This document shows positions 19,601 through 32,105 of a stretch of 64,000 bases of DNA, piece by piece. The translations under genes were made by a program, and so were the position numbers. Numbering within the stretch: position 1 is the stretch's first letter; each line of letters begins with the position of its first letter. Below the pieces are notes generated by a model, which worked only from the letters and a program-made list of their open reading frames with translations, did not search any database and was not told where the DNA came from. Origin of the DNA: Daphnia pulex (taxonomy: Eukaryota > Arthropoda > Branchiopoda > Diplostraca > Daphniidae); the NCBI RefSeq assembly GCF_021134715.1, contig NC_060027.1, forward strand, positions 4,340,001 through 4,404,000. Reading direction: 5' to 3'.

Positions 19601-20996
19601 AAGTAAACTAATACGACGACTTGGGAAATGAGAGATTAAATTTCGCTTTCGTTGAGACGGCCTTGGCACCCAAAGGACTTATCCGCGTTTTTTCCGTATA
19701 AAGACTGTTCGTTAAGCGGTTTTATCCTAAATGAAGATTAGGCTGATTGGAACAATAGTTGTTATATCTATTTGAAGCATCAGATAATCCTTTGAGATGG
19801 GCGCCAATATACTCGGCATCAAAATCCAAAGACTTCAATTCTCAAAAAATCCTGTCTCCTATCTTATCTGCCATTTCTACTCTAGTGGTCTATTTTGAGT
19901 GCAATACGGATAAATGAAAAAAAAAAATACCTGACCACTAGATGCAATTATGCTTCGCAAATACATTCGGATGGCTACGGTTGTGTGAAATTCTTTTGAA
20001 ATTGATACACTTTCTATAGATATAACGATTAAATTACTCGAGTATAACTAACAGTATTTATATGGGACACGCAGAAGAGTAAACCATTTATTGCCTTATG
20101 TATTTCTTAAATGATTTTCTGTAAAACATTTGGCGATAAATTCAAGCAATTTTAAAATGTGCGCTGCTAATTCAATAAACTTCTTCTAAAAACATTGCAA
20201 GAATTAAAGACACTCTTAGGAAGGATATCTGTGGAAATGTTTAGTCATTTGTTCTTTTATCAATTTATATTGACCACTTGCTTACTTATTATTTTAAGGG
20301 GGCAAAGAATTAAAAAAAAAAGTCGTGGTTTGACAGGTTGGAATACAATAAAAGGAAAACCCAGCTCAAGCTTGAGGTAAATTCTATTTTTAAACATTGA
20401 ACACCTCGATTGCTATCTGGTAAAAACATCGGCACTCAACATTAACAACAAATCGTTTATGCGACGGCATGTAAACCAATAAATGAGCGGAATCAAGATT
20501 GCACACTTACTGCAAAACACTGGTCACTAGGCGAGTTCCTACAAATGACTTGCTTGACATCTAGTGTGATTGCCGAATAATATAACAATAATATAATAAT
20601 AAAACGAACTTATGTAACTTGAGTAGAGCTGGTATACCGACTTCGATATGACAAAAATTTACGAACAGAAACGTTTCTACACATTTGGGCACAAACTGTT
20701 CCACTTTTGAAAAGTAGATTACTTGTCCTAATTGTTGCTGCACTCTAATAGGAAATAGCATCTCTGTTGCTTCCACAATCTTTACGTATAAAAGTTCTGC
20801 ATATGATGTACATGATACCAAACAAATCTTTACCAAAAATCTAACTGTTACTACCAATGTTTCCAGGATTTTGTAAGATTATTTCCCACTAAGAAAAATA
20901 AGAAAACTATTCAAAAAAATGTGAGACACCAAGAATATGTATTCAGGCTTAGATGTTACGGCAACTGCATTAACATATTCTCAGAGCACAGGGTCC
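16641..20996. other. Intergenic region between chemosensory protein gene and RpS29
   Basis: About 4.4 kb of AT-rich sequence. It holds a G/C-biased tract at 16705-16790 that gives a spurious Gly/Pro open frame, and a perfect 8 bp palindrome with a 4 nt loop at 17869-17888. No protein similarity, RNA gene or mobile element was recognised. Confidence 0.5.
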
Positions 20997-21485
20997 TTAG
21001 TCGAGCTGCAAAATAAAACAGAAAATCAGAAAATGCATAAAATGAGACCATCTTAAAATTTATTACCTTCTTGAATCCAATATCAGCCGAGTACTCGCGG
21101 AAGCACTGACGGCAGAGGTTGAGGCCATACTTCCTGACAAGACCATGTCTGTTGGCACATGCCCGGCTAATGTAAAAGAAACAGAATTATTCATAAGCTT
21201 TCTTTATGTCTTTACAGCATTGAAGATTTCTGAAAATTTTATTGATTTATTCAAGTCCAGGCAACCCAATACAATTAAAGCCTCTATGAAACTATACAAT
21301 TTTACGTGGGTTTGCGTGGAAAAGAATGGTTTACAACGGTGAGGTAGGACCACGTTTTGTAGCAAACATTTGACGAATTTTACAAAGAACAAAAATAAAA
21401 CTAGACAAGTAATAAAGAATTACCAAGTACGAGATCCGGCTCCGTATTTACGGGGGTGAGAATACCACAAGTTTTGGAAACCCAT
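20997..21485 (-). CDS. RpS29: 40S ribosomal protein S29 (uS14), complete
   Basis: Three coding exons: 21424-21485, 21067-21166 and 20997-21005; 56 aa, exactly the eukaryotic length. Seen: [20 protein letters not shown], then the zinc-binding cysteines CRAC across the first junction (the first C is split by the intron) and LCRQC, then [11 protein letters not shown]. The last coding exon contributes only Leu-Asp-stop, restoring the conserved C-terminus LD. Known: uS14 sits in the head of the small subunit and binds one zinc with four cysteines. The start is fixed by the conserved MG start; an open frame extends 45 codons upstream but lacks family similarity and is 5' leader. A pyrimidine-rich stretch on the minus strand near 21541-21560 could be the TOP-type transcription start. 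A variant AATACA hexamer lies about 55 nt past the stop (20938-20943). Confidence 0.97.
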
Positions 21486-21903
21486 ATTGATGACAAGATC
21501 AGCTAGATTGACAGCAAATACTTCGTTTAACGAAAGCCAGAAGCCGGAAGAAAATGGCCGATTCTTTAGGCGCTCAGATGAAATGTTGCCGAGTGTATTC
21601 TTATCAATGTACAGCGCCACCTATAAAATTTGTGAAATTAATTGTTATCATTAATTTCAGCCACTAAAATTATTAAAGAAAGATTCTTTATTATTTTTTC
21701 GTTTTATTTTGTATTAACATTTAATTAGTTAAATCATATTTGCAATGGCATCTAAGCTGTAGCCTAGTTTGGTGGTGGCGTTGTGAACTTGTGAATTTCG
21801 ACAACAAGCAGACGATATTCAAAATCTGTCAATGACACGTGATTGCGTTATTGGTTCTAGAAGTTTACAGTTCTTTAGCTTTTTTAAAAAAACTTTTCTT
21901 CCA
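21486..21903. promoter_or_regulatory. Shared promoter region between RpS29 and ZPR1
   Basis: This 418 bp gap lies between divergent starts. The minus strand has a TTTTCTTCCGG tract near 21545-21556, resembling a ribosomal-protein TOP start. An upstream in-frame ATG for ZPR1 at 21832 lies in sequence without family similarity. Confidence 0.55.
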
Positions 21904-23637
21904 ATGAGTACTGAGGCGACCAATAAACCAGTTTTTAGGGATTTGCAGGCCGATGATGCTGATCCCGAAATCACGGAAATAAGTTCACTGTGCTTCAATT
22001 GCGGCGAAGATGTAAATTTCGGCATAATTGATGTGTGTGCCAGCAAAAAATTTATTTGTTTTCTTTGTAGGGCATGACTAGGTTGCTGCTGACAAAAATT
22101 CCTTTCTATAAAGAGATCATATTGATGTCATTTGAATGTGGTCATTGCGGGCTTAAAAACAATGAAGTGCAGTCGGGTGACAAGATTCAAGAAAAGGGAG
22201 CACTAATTCAGGTTTCCGTCACCTCCACAAAAGATCTCAACAGGCAGGTTATCAAATCTGATTATGCCACTGTTAAGATTCCCGAGATTGAGTTTGAAAT
22301 CCCACCCCAATCCAAAAGAGGAGGTAAATGGTAGATTGTTTCATTCAAAGCTAAGTGTTATTAAACTTGTGACTTTTATTACAGAAATAACTACCATTGA
22401 AGGTATCTTAAGCAAATGCATTGCAGGCTTAGAGCAAGACCAACCAGCAAGGAGAGCCCTAGATCCTGATTCAGCTGAAAAAATTGACACCTTTATACAA
22501 GTGTTGAAAGATACAAAAAGATGTGAAAAACCTTTCACAATTGTAGGTTTCACATCCTATTTTTTACAACATAACACTGATTAATGGAAATATATTTAGG
22601 TTATAGATGACCCTTCTGGAAATAGCTATGTTGAAAATTTGAATGCCCCTCTTGTTGACCCTGCACTGACAACAACTCATTACGAGCGAAACAAGGAACA
22701 AAACCACCTCGTCGGCATCTACGAAGAAGAATTAAAAGAAATCAAGGAAGAAGAAGAGGAAGAAACCCAAGGTATTTTGGAATCAAAATTGTTTCATTAA
22801 ATCAGAGGCCATTATATTTTCTTGCATATTTTAATTATACAGCCGAAGATGATGCATCTCATGATACTTTGGCAGACGAAGTGTTACATTTTGGTACCAA
22901 CTGCCCGTCATGCAACGCGCCATGCGAGACAAATATGAAACTCACAAGTAAAATTGAACTAGTCAAAGGTTTTACAGTTAAATTAGATCACCCCCTATCT
23001 GTTTATTTCCAGGCATACCTTATTTCAAGGAGGTCATTATCATGGCGACCAACTGCGATGCTTGCGGTCACCGAACCAATGAGGTGAAATCAGGTTCTGG
23101 CATCAACGAGAAAGGTGTGAAAATTACGCTGCGCATCACGGATCTGATTGATCTGTCGCGTGACGTGCTCAAATCGGAAACTTGCTCCCTGTCCATCCCC
23201 GAACTAGACTTTGAAGTCGGTGCGGGAACTTTAGGCGGAAAGTTCACTACACTAGAAGGTTTGTTGGTTGCCATGAAGGACCAACTAAGCGGACAGAACC
23301 CACTGATGTGCGGCGACAGCGCCACGTCAACCTTGAAGGGTATGTTGAACCATTGTTAAACCAAATCGTAGCGTGTTGCATTTAATGTGAAACGAATTAT
23401 TTCATTTCAGAACAAATGAAACATTTCAACCTAAAATTGGACGATATCATTAGTGGCAAATCGTTGGGAAGTCGTATTATTCTGGACGACCCAGCCGGTA
23501 ACAGCTACTTGCAGAATGTATACGCTCCAGAAGATGATCCAGAAATGGAGATCGTCTATTATGAGCGAACTTTCGAAGACAACGAAGAACTCGGTTTGAA
23601 CGACATGAAATTGGAAAACTACAGTGAAAATGAATAA
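21904..23637 (+). CDS. Zpr1: Zinc finger protein ZPR1, complete
   Basis: Seven exons: 21904-22011, 22071-22323, 22385-22542, 22600-22771, 22843-22947, 23013-23339 and 23411-23637; 449 aa (human about 459). Seen: two ZPR1 modules, each a C-x2-C...C-x2-C zinc finger plus a beta-rich domain. Module 1: [25 protein letters not shown]...FECGHCG, then LEFEIP-type sequence and [10 protein letters not shown]. Module 2: CPSCNAPC...[20 protein letters not shown], then [20 protein letters not shown] and [13 protein letters not shown]. An acidic linker ([10 protein letters not shown]) joins them. Known: ZPR1 binds eEF1A and the SMN complex and is needed for growth and nuclear function. MSTEATNK is chosen as the start because the 24 residues upstream (from 21832) have no family match. 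AATAAA overlaps the stop codon. Confidence 0.97.
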
Positions 23638-23638
23638 A
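23633..23638 (+). terminator. AATAAA overlapping the ZPR1 stop codon
   Basis: The hexamer covers the last two bases of the final Glu codon, the TAA stop, and one following base. If used, the 3' UTR would be only about 15-25 nt. A T/G-rich stretch at 23661-23678 fits a downstream element. Confidence 0.5.
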
Positions 23639-26600
23639 ATATTGTAACTCGATGACATTTGTTGGGGTGGTTTTTTGTGAATATATATGGCTCATATTTC
23701 CAAAGAGATCAATACTGTGTCTGGTGATTCAATCCGAAGATTTTAATTAAGGAAAAATATTGAGTTTTTGCACAGCCCTACCCTATGCCGTAGACTTTCC
23801 CAACCAGCCATACATCCGGGGAAATCGAATGAAAATTTTGAAATTGAAACTCTTCGAGGCGTTCCGTCATGGCAAGCCTGCCGTTGCCTGGTAACTGTCG
23901 TCGTGATGATTTTGTTTTAGATACATATATCAATGTTGATGGTTTCCTTTTTGCTGCAAGTACCAAATGTTTACCCGTGCACAAATGACGTAATTACGGT
24001 GGTGCTTATTGCTACATATTGAATTGAGCCTTTTGTTTGGATATTATCCATCGATCACGATGAGTTAAAGTATCTCCAGTCTGATCATATTATGACATTC
24101 GCAAGCACAACACATACGCGTAATAATTCGACATGTCACATGTGTGCATTAGCCCGAATTGGGATTCCCGTAATTCATATCAAGATCAAATTACTCAACG
24201 AGGTATACGTACAGTATACCTTGTTATTATTCTTCCAATACAAAGGAGTTAATTTATCTAATAGCGGATCAGATCAAATGGAATTTCTTGGCGCTATTCA
24301 CTATTGCTGCAAGTCTTGTGTTTTATTCTTTTTCGTCCTAATTGTGCTTTGTAAAACAATTTTATAAATTCAGCGTGGGAAGCCATTGTCTGGAAATTGC
24401 ACCTCGTTCTCATCCTAGGGAGAACGTACTCTATGCTCCGCGTTGAAGCCTACATAATGTTCCAAGCTGTAATAATTCTTCCGTGACCACAGTAATTTGC
24501 TGGATCGATCAAACTTGAAGTCCTTTTCGTTGAGCACTCGGAAGTATTGATTAGATAAAAGGTCGAGACGAAAATGTAAGCAATGTCAAGACATTTCGTG
24601 AACCCAACAACATCCGTTGCTGTGGAATCGCCATATCGCCTATTCCGTGGTATTTTTTTCCCCCAAGGATTTACAGTCACGTGTTACAACATTTAGGCCG
24701 GAAGTGAGCCACTTCTTTGGATCCCATTTCAATTTGTTAGTTGCGCAAAAAAAAAATATAATCTGCCGCTCTTTCCTTTTTTTCTTTTAAGAAACTACTA
24801 AATTATCTGCAGTTCCTGTTTATCTTGGTAAGCGACGATTCCTAACTTTTTTACTAACTACAAAAGAAAAATAATCAGGTTTAGTCACTGAGTGAGCAGC
24901 ACTCTTGAATTAAGATTGAATAATTTACGTAGTTCAGATTAATTGTTGTTTCCTCTTTCGTTAGCTACTTCCTTGCAACTCTATCGTTGATTTGATTACA
25001 GTCCGCTTATAAGATTAAAAAGCACAACATTCTAAGCTTCCTTCTCCTTCTGACAGCATTCAATATTATGCACGGTGCAACCGTAATGTCTGACTGTAAA
25101 CTCATATCTATTTCACTTCCACAAAACTGTCCTTGTACACAAATGCCATAGCTAATACAATTCGTATATTAAATTGAATGATTCACAACAACGCTGGTAT
25201 ATCTTGGACGCGCTTATGATTAGCGGTTGGCGATAAAAGCGAGAGTGAAAGACTATTCAGTACGTGATGCCCAAACATAACCAGCAGCGGCGGTCTACGA
25301 AAATGTATCATCGTCTTTTCTCCGTCGAGAAACACGGAAATAAAAAAAGGAAGTGGTTCCCCCGCTCCGTATCGAAATAAAAAAAGGATCTTATTTCTAC
25401 AGGCATATCAAAGGTCGACGACGTACTACGCGCCGAATAAGACGAGAGAAAGAAGAAAAGAAAACAGAGAATAACAAAATGGCAAGAGTCCCAACTATAC
25501 AAAGACACGTCGGGATTGACGAGCACTTTCCACAATGGCGATATCCCCCCTCGGATTCCGCCACTGTATTCTTGTCTCTCACATAGCTCCACTGAGGATT
25601 AGTTCCGGCATATAAGAAACGGAGCAGAGAAAAACAAAATAATCGTAGTGTATCCACACACACACAAAAATGAGTGTTCTAGCGATAAGTTTGTTTGAAC
25701 ACAAACAAAAATGGCCAAGCGTTACTGCATCATCCACATGCAAAAGAAGAACATGATCCCCGAAAAGAAGAATCGCCAGTGACGTACAAGAAACTCCCGT
25801 CCCGAGTGGGCGCGTTTGTCTTCGTGACATAGATACATGACACAACTTGCAATCAACACAACTTGCCGTTATAATACAAAAGTCCGCGGGTATACACTAT
25901 TATTGTGTTGTATACCCGCTTTGGCTCAGCACTAACAGGCCACTATAGACTTTTGTAATAATAATCGTTGCCAAAAGGAGTTTTTCGATTGGTTTTTCTC
26001 ATATCGCTTATATACATATTTCACGTCTAAGACCCCAATTTTCATTCGTGAGCGCTTGATCAATCGGCACGAAATTAACGGTCTGGACCATTGAGCAAAC
26101 ACGTATAAATGAGCCAATAATCAGCCAAAGGGTGCGTGTGTGATCTATTATGCTTATTCGTTTCTCCCGAATTGAGAAGCTTCAATTGCATTTCTTATTA
26201 CCGATGCCCGCGTACGCCCGCGTAGCTCTAATTGGCAAGTTGAACGGTGCGCAAGTTCCTCCAAATTGTAGCTGCTACTACCATAATATATACGTATGAG
26301 CTCTCATTTCGCCAGGATTTGATGGGTTTATAAATGCGGCTCGAGAAATTATATCGTGGCGCTCAGCCGTTTTGAATGTTTGTTGAATCGTTTGCCGCTC
26401 ATATTAGTCACGATAGAGACGATATATATAGGCTGCTGTATTCACCGCCATCGGGGGGCATTAGGTACTGATGTATTAGATTGCCAATTTCAACGGGACG
26501 ATTATATCCTCGTTGCCCAAACGAAACAATAAAGACATGAATATAACGGTAGTAGTAGTACGTACGGTGGAACAGTTTTCACATAAAAGTGCAACGAAAT

Positions 26601-27584
26601 GCGACGAAATGATGATGGATTTTTTGTATATATACGTTTATACACTGTTTGAACGCGGGAGGAACGTGATGAGGAAGTATAATTGATGTGTATGGGTATA
26701 TGGGTCTTGAACGAAAAAAAAAATAAAAAAGAAGAAATGGCTCCGACAGCCGTGTGAGATCCACTGCATGTGTGCACAATTACGGGCTCAGTTGTGACGT
26801 GCACACACGCTGCGCGTTTAACTTGTTTGTAGGCCATCGGACGCCCGGTAGTAGTAGTACTTTGGTGCTTTTTGCTATAAAGAGTGACTTCCTGCGATAA
26901 TAAATGGAACTGGGAGGGGGAGGGGGGTTCGATTCATTTCCGTGTAACACAGTGGCAATGATTGGTTTTTCGGCAATCACGACAGTGATTTTGCTTCACT
27001 CACTTAAAATATGTGTCGTGGTTGTCGATAAACCCGTGCGAATGGTCAACAAGAAAATGAAAAGGAATCGACGAAGAGGACAGCAGAAGTCGCCACCAAA
27101 CGGGTCCAGCAGGGATATGAGACAAGCGATCAATACGTACCCAAAAGGAGGAGATGAGTAAAATAGCAGCAAATATGTACACGGCGGGATATAATAGAAA
27201 ATAAACGTTGAATATTTACATTTCGATCGCGTGATCAATTGGATGAATGTACACACAGACGTATATATAAAGAGGACAAGAAATGTGACATGTAATAGAT
27301 GAGGGTAGTTTCAGGGAGGACAGCATAATCATCATCTCCGAAAAAAGCCATTTTCACGTGACATATAATTGAAAAATTGGTCGTGTTCTTATTCGTTCTC
27401 AAAACACAAATGGGTCAATTATAGCAGAACAGGAAGTTGATGGACCACTAAAACGGGATCAATATGGTGATTCAGTTGCGAACGGTTCACCAGAAAGGGT
27501 GAAGTTGATGATGAAGAGATTATGTGGTGTTGAGGCTTTTGCTATAATATCCAGCGACCGGCTTCTTTGTGGTCAATCCGCAGT
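23639..27584. other. Intergenic region between ZPR1 and AstC receptor copy A
   Basis: Nearly 4 kb without a supportable gene. It contains a perfect 11 bp inverted repeat at 25886-25919 and a TATAAA at 26329 followed by a TCAGCC at 26363, too weak to call a promoter. Part of the right end should be the 3' UTR of receptor copy A. Confidence 0.5.
25886..25919. repeat. Perfect inverted repeat, 11 bp arms
   Basis: The arms GCGGGTATACA and TGTATACCCGC are perfect complements around a 12 nt loop. It lies in intergenic DNA, so function is unknown; a dimeric transcription-factor site or hairpin is possible. Confidence 0.6.
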
Positions 27585-30500
27585 TTAGAGGTCACTATGA
27601 AGAACATCGCTGGACCCGTTGACTTGGACGGTGATGTGCTGACAGGAAATCACCGAGTCCACCGTTCCCGATGAAGCGATTGTTACTATGGATACAAACG
27701 GAAAAGTAAAAAAAAAAATCTATAATTTCAAAACGAACCGAAAAGACGATTTGAGTTGCTCAAGTGATTAGCCTAGTCTCTTATTCATACACATTTACAG
27801 ATTTCTTAACTAATGAAAGTCCAAATGGTTTTAGCTTTAGATATACCTTGTTTACCATCTGATTTTGTTGAATTCCGGCCATTGGTGAAAGGTTCGTCCA
27901 TTTTCAACGAACCGTTTGCGACATCTGGAATTTCCCTTTCAGCGCTGCTGCCGTTACAACACTCGTCGTCGGATCGGTTGACGAAAGACACGCACAGTTC
28001 CTGTTGGATTGTTGCGAGAATGGGATTCGGTAGCTCAATTGTTCCCTGAGGGCCATGCGACCGGCCGGTAGGCCCAGGAACTGGTGGAACTCGCGATCGC
28101 AGTGAGTCGTTGTGACCAAAAGTGCGTTCCGAGTTGCGTCCGCGGCGTGTGAAGACGCTGTTCTCGCCGGCCAGCGCCTTGTTGACTTCCATCCGCTCGG
28201 CGCACGTGCACGCCTACACAACAAGGAGAGAAAAGGAGCTCAAAAACCAATCGGAAATGGAGGCAGATAATCGACATCAGCGCTGGCGACAACCTTCATG
28301 AAACTTTTCTTAAAGTTGTCGGATAGAAAAGCGTAGAGGATTGGATTGACGGCCGAATTGGAGTAGCCCAGGCAACCGGCCAGCAGGAAAATGGCCACGA
28401 TGTACGGAGACTGCGAGGCTTTGGGTGGAGTGAATATTAACGACACTTGGGAAACCCAATAAGGTAACCAACAAAGGACGTAAACGGTGACGACTGTCAG
28501 GACCAGTCGGGTCACTTTGCGGTGGGAGCGGCGCTTCTCCTTGGATTTGTTGGTCGGCCCCACCGTCTGTAATTTTTATTTTATTTCGCCAATAAAGAAA
28601 GCGAAGAAATCAATTTTTATCAACAGTTGAATTGGCGAATGAATTTAATTAAAATCAACGAATCTTTTATACTTTCAGTTTCCTGATGACGAGGATGTAA
28701 AAGACTAAAATGAGGATGAGTGGAATGGCAAAGGCCAAAGTGAAAGTGTAGAGGGTGAAGGCGGCCTGTCCGTTCATGTACTCGTTTTCTGGCCAGTAAA
28801 TGTTGCAGCTAACGATGGGACTGGCCGGATGAATCTCGGTCCCATCCTCGAGGCTACTTCCGGTTAGGATAGACGACATGGCCAACGTGTTGTTGGTGAT
28901 CCAGGAAGCGATGGTCGTGGCCGAGCCGTTTGACCAATACAAAGTGTCGACCACCCCGGAATCGTTGATGCTGCCGATGGCCCAGTCCGAATGAACTTGT
29001 TGTGTGTGGGCGTACAAAAAAATGGGCACAATCATGAGGAAAGAAATGCCCCAAGTTGTCATGGACACGACCTGTCGATTGTAAATTTATTGACATTTTA
29101 TTCTATGACGTAAGTAAGTACCGGGAATTGAATATTTGGCGCCATCATTAAAAGTTGGTTCAGTTTCAATTTTCAATCGAGTTTTTTAGGAAAAGTTGTA
29201 AGTTCAGATGACGGGAAAATGCAATGAAATGATTATGCAACCGAATGCAACGCTACTGCTATTTAGAATTTTCTATTGACGTGATTGAAGTTCTTGCGCA
29301 GCCAAGTGAAGCCAAGCCTGAATAAGATTAATCGTCTTCTGCGCAATAGTTTATTGACCGGATTCTGATCACGTTTTACCCAGCCGGATCGTTATTCTTC
29401 TTTTTATTTTTCAAGACAAACGATAGCTAGACCCTTGGGCAGACCCTACAAATGTCACATATCACATCTCCCCCTATGGCCCTACACTGTCGCCACGGAC
29501 CACGGAATATTTAAGGCCTCGAAAGGGAGAATTGGAAAAAGGAGAACAGCGGAAGGAAAGGGGAGAAGTCTGACAATGGGAAACACAAATCAAAACTGTT
29601 CCCAGTATCGCGGTGGTCTATAAGCTCAAAGATTTCCCTGGATCGCATCAGTGACGTGTTGGACGTTGAATCGATCCAATATACAAAAAGTACAAGACCA
29701 GCAGCGGCAGAATAATCGAAAAAGAGGCAACTGCTGAGAGAAAGGGGAAAAAAAGGTTCTAATGAGATTTTCCTTTTCTCGATTAAATGCCGTGCGATCC
29801 GTCTCCGAATAGGACCAGGACTATTATGAACCATAATAGGAACTGATGTTCGTGTTCCGTATCAATATTACCGTGGAGCACGATTCTCTCTAGGCTGTAT
29901 AAATGCATTACGGGAAAATCAAGCGGGACCAATTTGTCATTAATAAAACAGTAGGGACGCGAGGCCCATACAATAAGTAAAATTTTACATCAAGCGACAT
30001 CAAATCAATCAAATTAACCAAAAAAGAAAATTTAAACCGCATTCGCGAACAAAAATGGGTGGACTTACTTTGGCATAGAAAGGTGTCCGGACTGTGGCCG
30101 CATCGATCGGATGGCAGACGGCTATGTAACGATCAGCGCTCATAACCGTCAACAACAAGGAACTTGTGAATTGATTGACCGAGGTCGTCGTCATGTAAAT
30201 CTATCACGACAAAATTGACGAGGCAATTCAATCGGTCACAAATTTTCGTGGGCGTTAAAGTTATCTCACCTTGCACATGACGTTGCCAAATGGCCAATAT
30301 CCCAGGCCCATTGTCGTCATAATAAATGGAATGCCGATGAGAAAACATTCGTCTGCCACCGCCAAATTCAAAATGTACAAATTGGTGACTGTCTGCATTT
30401 TGGTGTAGCGGAGGACGACGTAGATGACGAGAGTGTTGCCCATGAGACCTACAACAAAGACAGTGCCATACAAACACTTTGGTGTCGAATAAAAATAAAA

Positions 30501-30660
30501 TAACCTCAAGTTAAATTAAGGTAAAACCAAACATTTATCGCCATCAGACTACCTGAACAAAATAAAAGAGAAACGCTCCCAGCAGAGGAATTTCGTAGTC
30601 GTTGACGATCAAGTCCGGCATGTCTCCCGTGTCGTTCGTCCACGACACCATGCTGTCCAT
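27585..30660 (-). CDS. AstC-R: Allatostatin-C / somatostatin-type receptor (rhodopsin-family GPCR), copy A
   Basis: Seven minus-strand exons: 30553-30660, 30270-30476, 30069-30200, 28673-29071, 28294-28566, 27856-28213 and 27585-27685; 525 aa (an alternative exon 6 donor at 27847 gives 528). Seen: extracellular N-terminus with an N-glycosylation site (NDT), TM1 [34 protein letters not shown] (TM2), TM3 Cys and DRY (128-130), CWLP in TM6 (314-317), NPILY in TM7 (356-360), CTC after TM7 for palmitoylation, and a Ser/Asn-rich tail. Helices 1-7 and SCNIYWP in loop 2 match insect AstC receptors, which couple to Gi/o and inhibit juvenile hormone synthesis or neuronal output. Loop 2 is long (about 70 residues, three N-x-S/T sites). 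Exon 7 is inferred: it has a strong acceptor, keeps phase, and ends [11 protein letters not shown] like copy B. Without it, read-through of intron 6 would stop at 27806. Confidence 0.93.
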
Positions 30661-30800
30661 GTTGTTGTGTGGTCAATTAGTAGCAATCAACTCCACGATT
30701 ACGACAGCAACAAGTGAAATCCAAAAAGGGATTAACAAAAATCCTTTCTTCCTGATCCCTGAAAAGGAAATCGTAAATAAAAATTTTGTGTTTCTTTGAT
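27850..30800. repeat. Near-identical duplicated tract, copy A (partner 53423-56450)
   Basis: Exons and introns of receptor copy A match copy B almost base for base. The match starts abruptly at the end of exon 6 and fades just upstream of the start codon; a weaker match continues to about 31570. Copy B has one extra segment of about 104 bp in intron 3. Confidence 0.9.
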
Positions 30801-32105
30801 CCATTTCACTTGTACGATTTCGGTCTTAAAAGTCTGTCGTATTTATTGTTATTCTGTAGTATTTGATTTATAAACCCTTCTGAAATGAAGGTTTTAAGTT
30901 TCCGAGGTGCGGTGCGGGGGCAACTTACGAAAAGAGGTTGACAAATTGATTAAACCGCCCGTCACCATAGGCAACCTATGATCCACGTATATTCTTACAT
31001 TCAGGCTTATAGTTGATCTTATTTTTCTGCGTTTACGTCACACAGGCTGTGAGTCTAGCTGAAAAACAACCGGTTTGTTTTCTAATAAGAAACTGTGTTT
31101 TTCCTTTTCTGCCTTATTTGTTTCTTCCTTCAGTACTCTGTTCCATTCAGTAAATAATCACAAATAATCAGCTTATTCCTTTCAAAACAGACGGAAGCAT
31201 ATGCGGAAGCAATTACATTCATGACCAAAGAAAGAGTCACGAATGCAGCAGTTGGTTTCCTCAGTCGTAAACAAAACTATAAATCAATAAAATTATTCCG
31301 CGTATGTGGACCCATGCAACAGTGGCCATGGGATGGCAGTAACTAAAGAGCAGCTGTTGCGAACACACATTGAATGAGAATGAGTCTTTGGGTCGCTGTT
31401 ATTTTCATGTTCGGTTTGCTTTGAATATGCTCGCATGACATTTCGTTTGGCGAATTGAAAACCAAACGAAGAGACGAATAAAAACAATCCAGCGCAAAAG
31501 GTCGCGTCCCGTTGGGAGGACCGAATAATTTCACGGAATTCCGGTTTCTATATCATTCGCATCATGTCAGGCACTTTTAACCGCTCCCGCCGTCGGTACT
31601 TCACGATCCTAGTAGTAAAACAGAAATAAGGGCACTATCTTTCCATCAGTTTTATTGTCCCCGGTTTCTTTCCGTTGATTGAAAAGATCGATGACTTCCA
31701 AGAAATAGTTTGGAGTATAGATAAGGAGAAAACGGCGTCCCCATCGCAATTTGAATTGTAGACACTAGACAGATTCCGACAACGTAAACTACGACAAAAT
31801 GTAAACTTTATAGGGCGTTTATTGTTCCTACATCGTGACTGACAACATCAATTAGAGGAAAAACCAAATATGTTGGATGACTTGGATCTGGCAAATTATT
31901 AATGTAATTATTAGCGTCTAGATTCACGCGTCGTTGATGGCATTTTTTGTCCCTGTTGGTAAAACCAATTAATAGTTTCTGAATTTATCCGATCTGAGAG
32001 CGCAAACCAATGTGAACGTCAAATGCCAAATGTTTTTCCGGTTTTTACAAGATCTGATGTTTATACTATTTTTGGACCTATCCACCAGTTTCTGAAAAGT
32101 TGTTC
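30661..32105. other. Immediate upstream region of AstC receptor copy A
   Basis: This should hold the 5' leader and core promoter of copy A. Homology with copy B is moderate to about 31570 (B about 57190). Sequence 31570-31980 has no visible counterpart in copy B. No TATA box stands out. Confidence 0.5.

Noticed and set aside
26329..26370. TATAAA followed by TCAGCC, resembling a core promoter
   Set aside because: Spacing is slightly long and no gene or exon follows on the plus strand.
27806..27855. Copy A ending by read-through of exon 6 to a TAA at 27806
   Set aside because: The read-through tails of copies A and B share nothing after GKQ, whereas the spliced exon 7 tails share NGSS-VLHSDL; read-through is kept only as a possible isoform.
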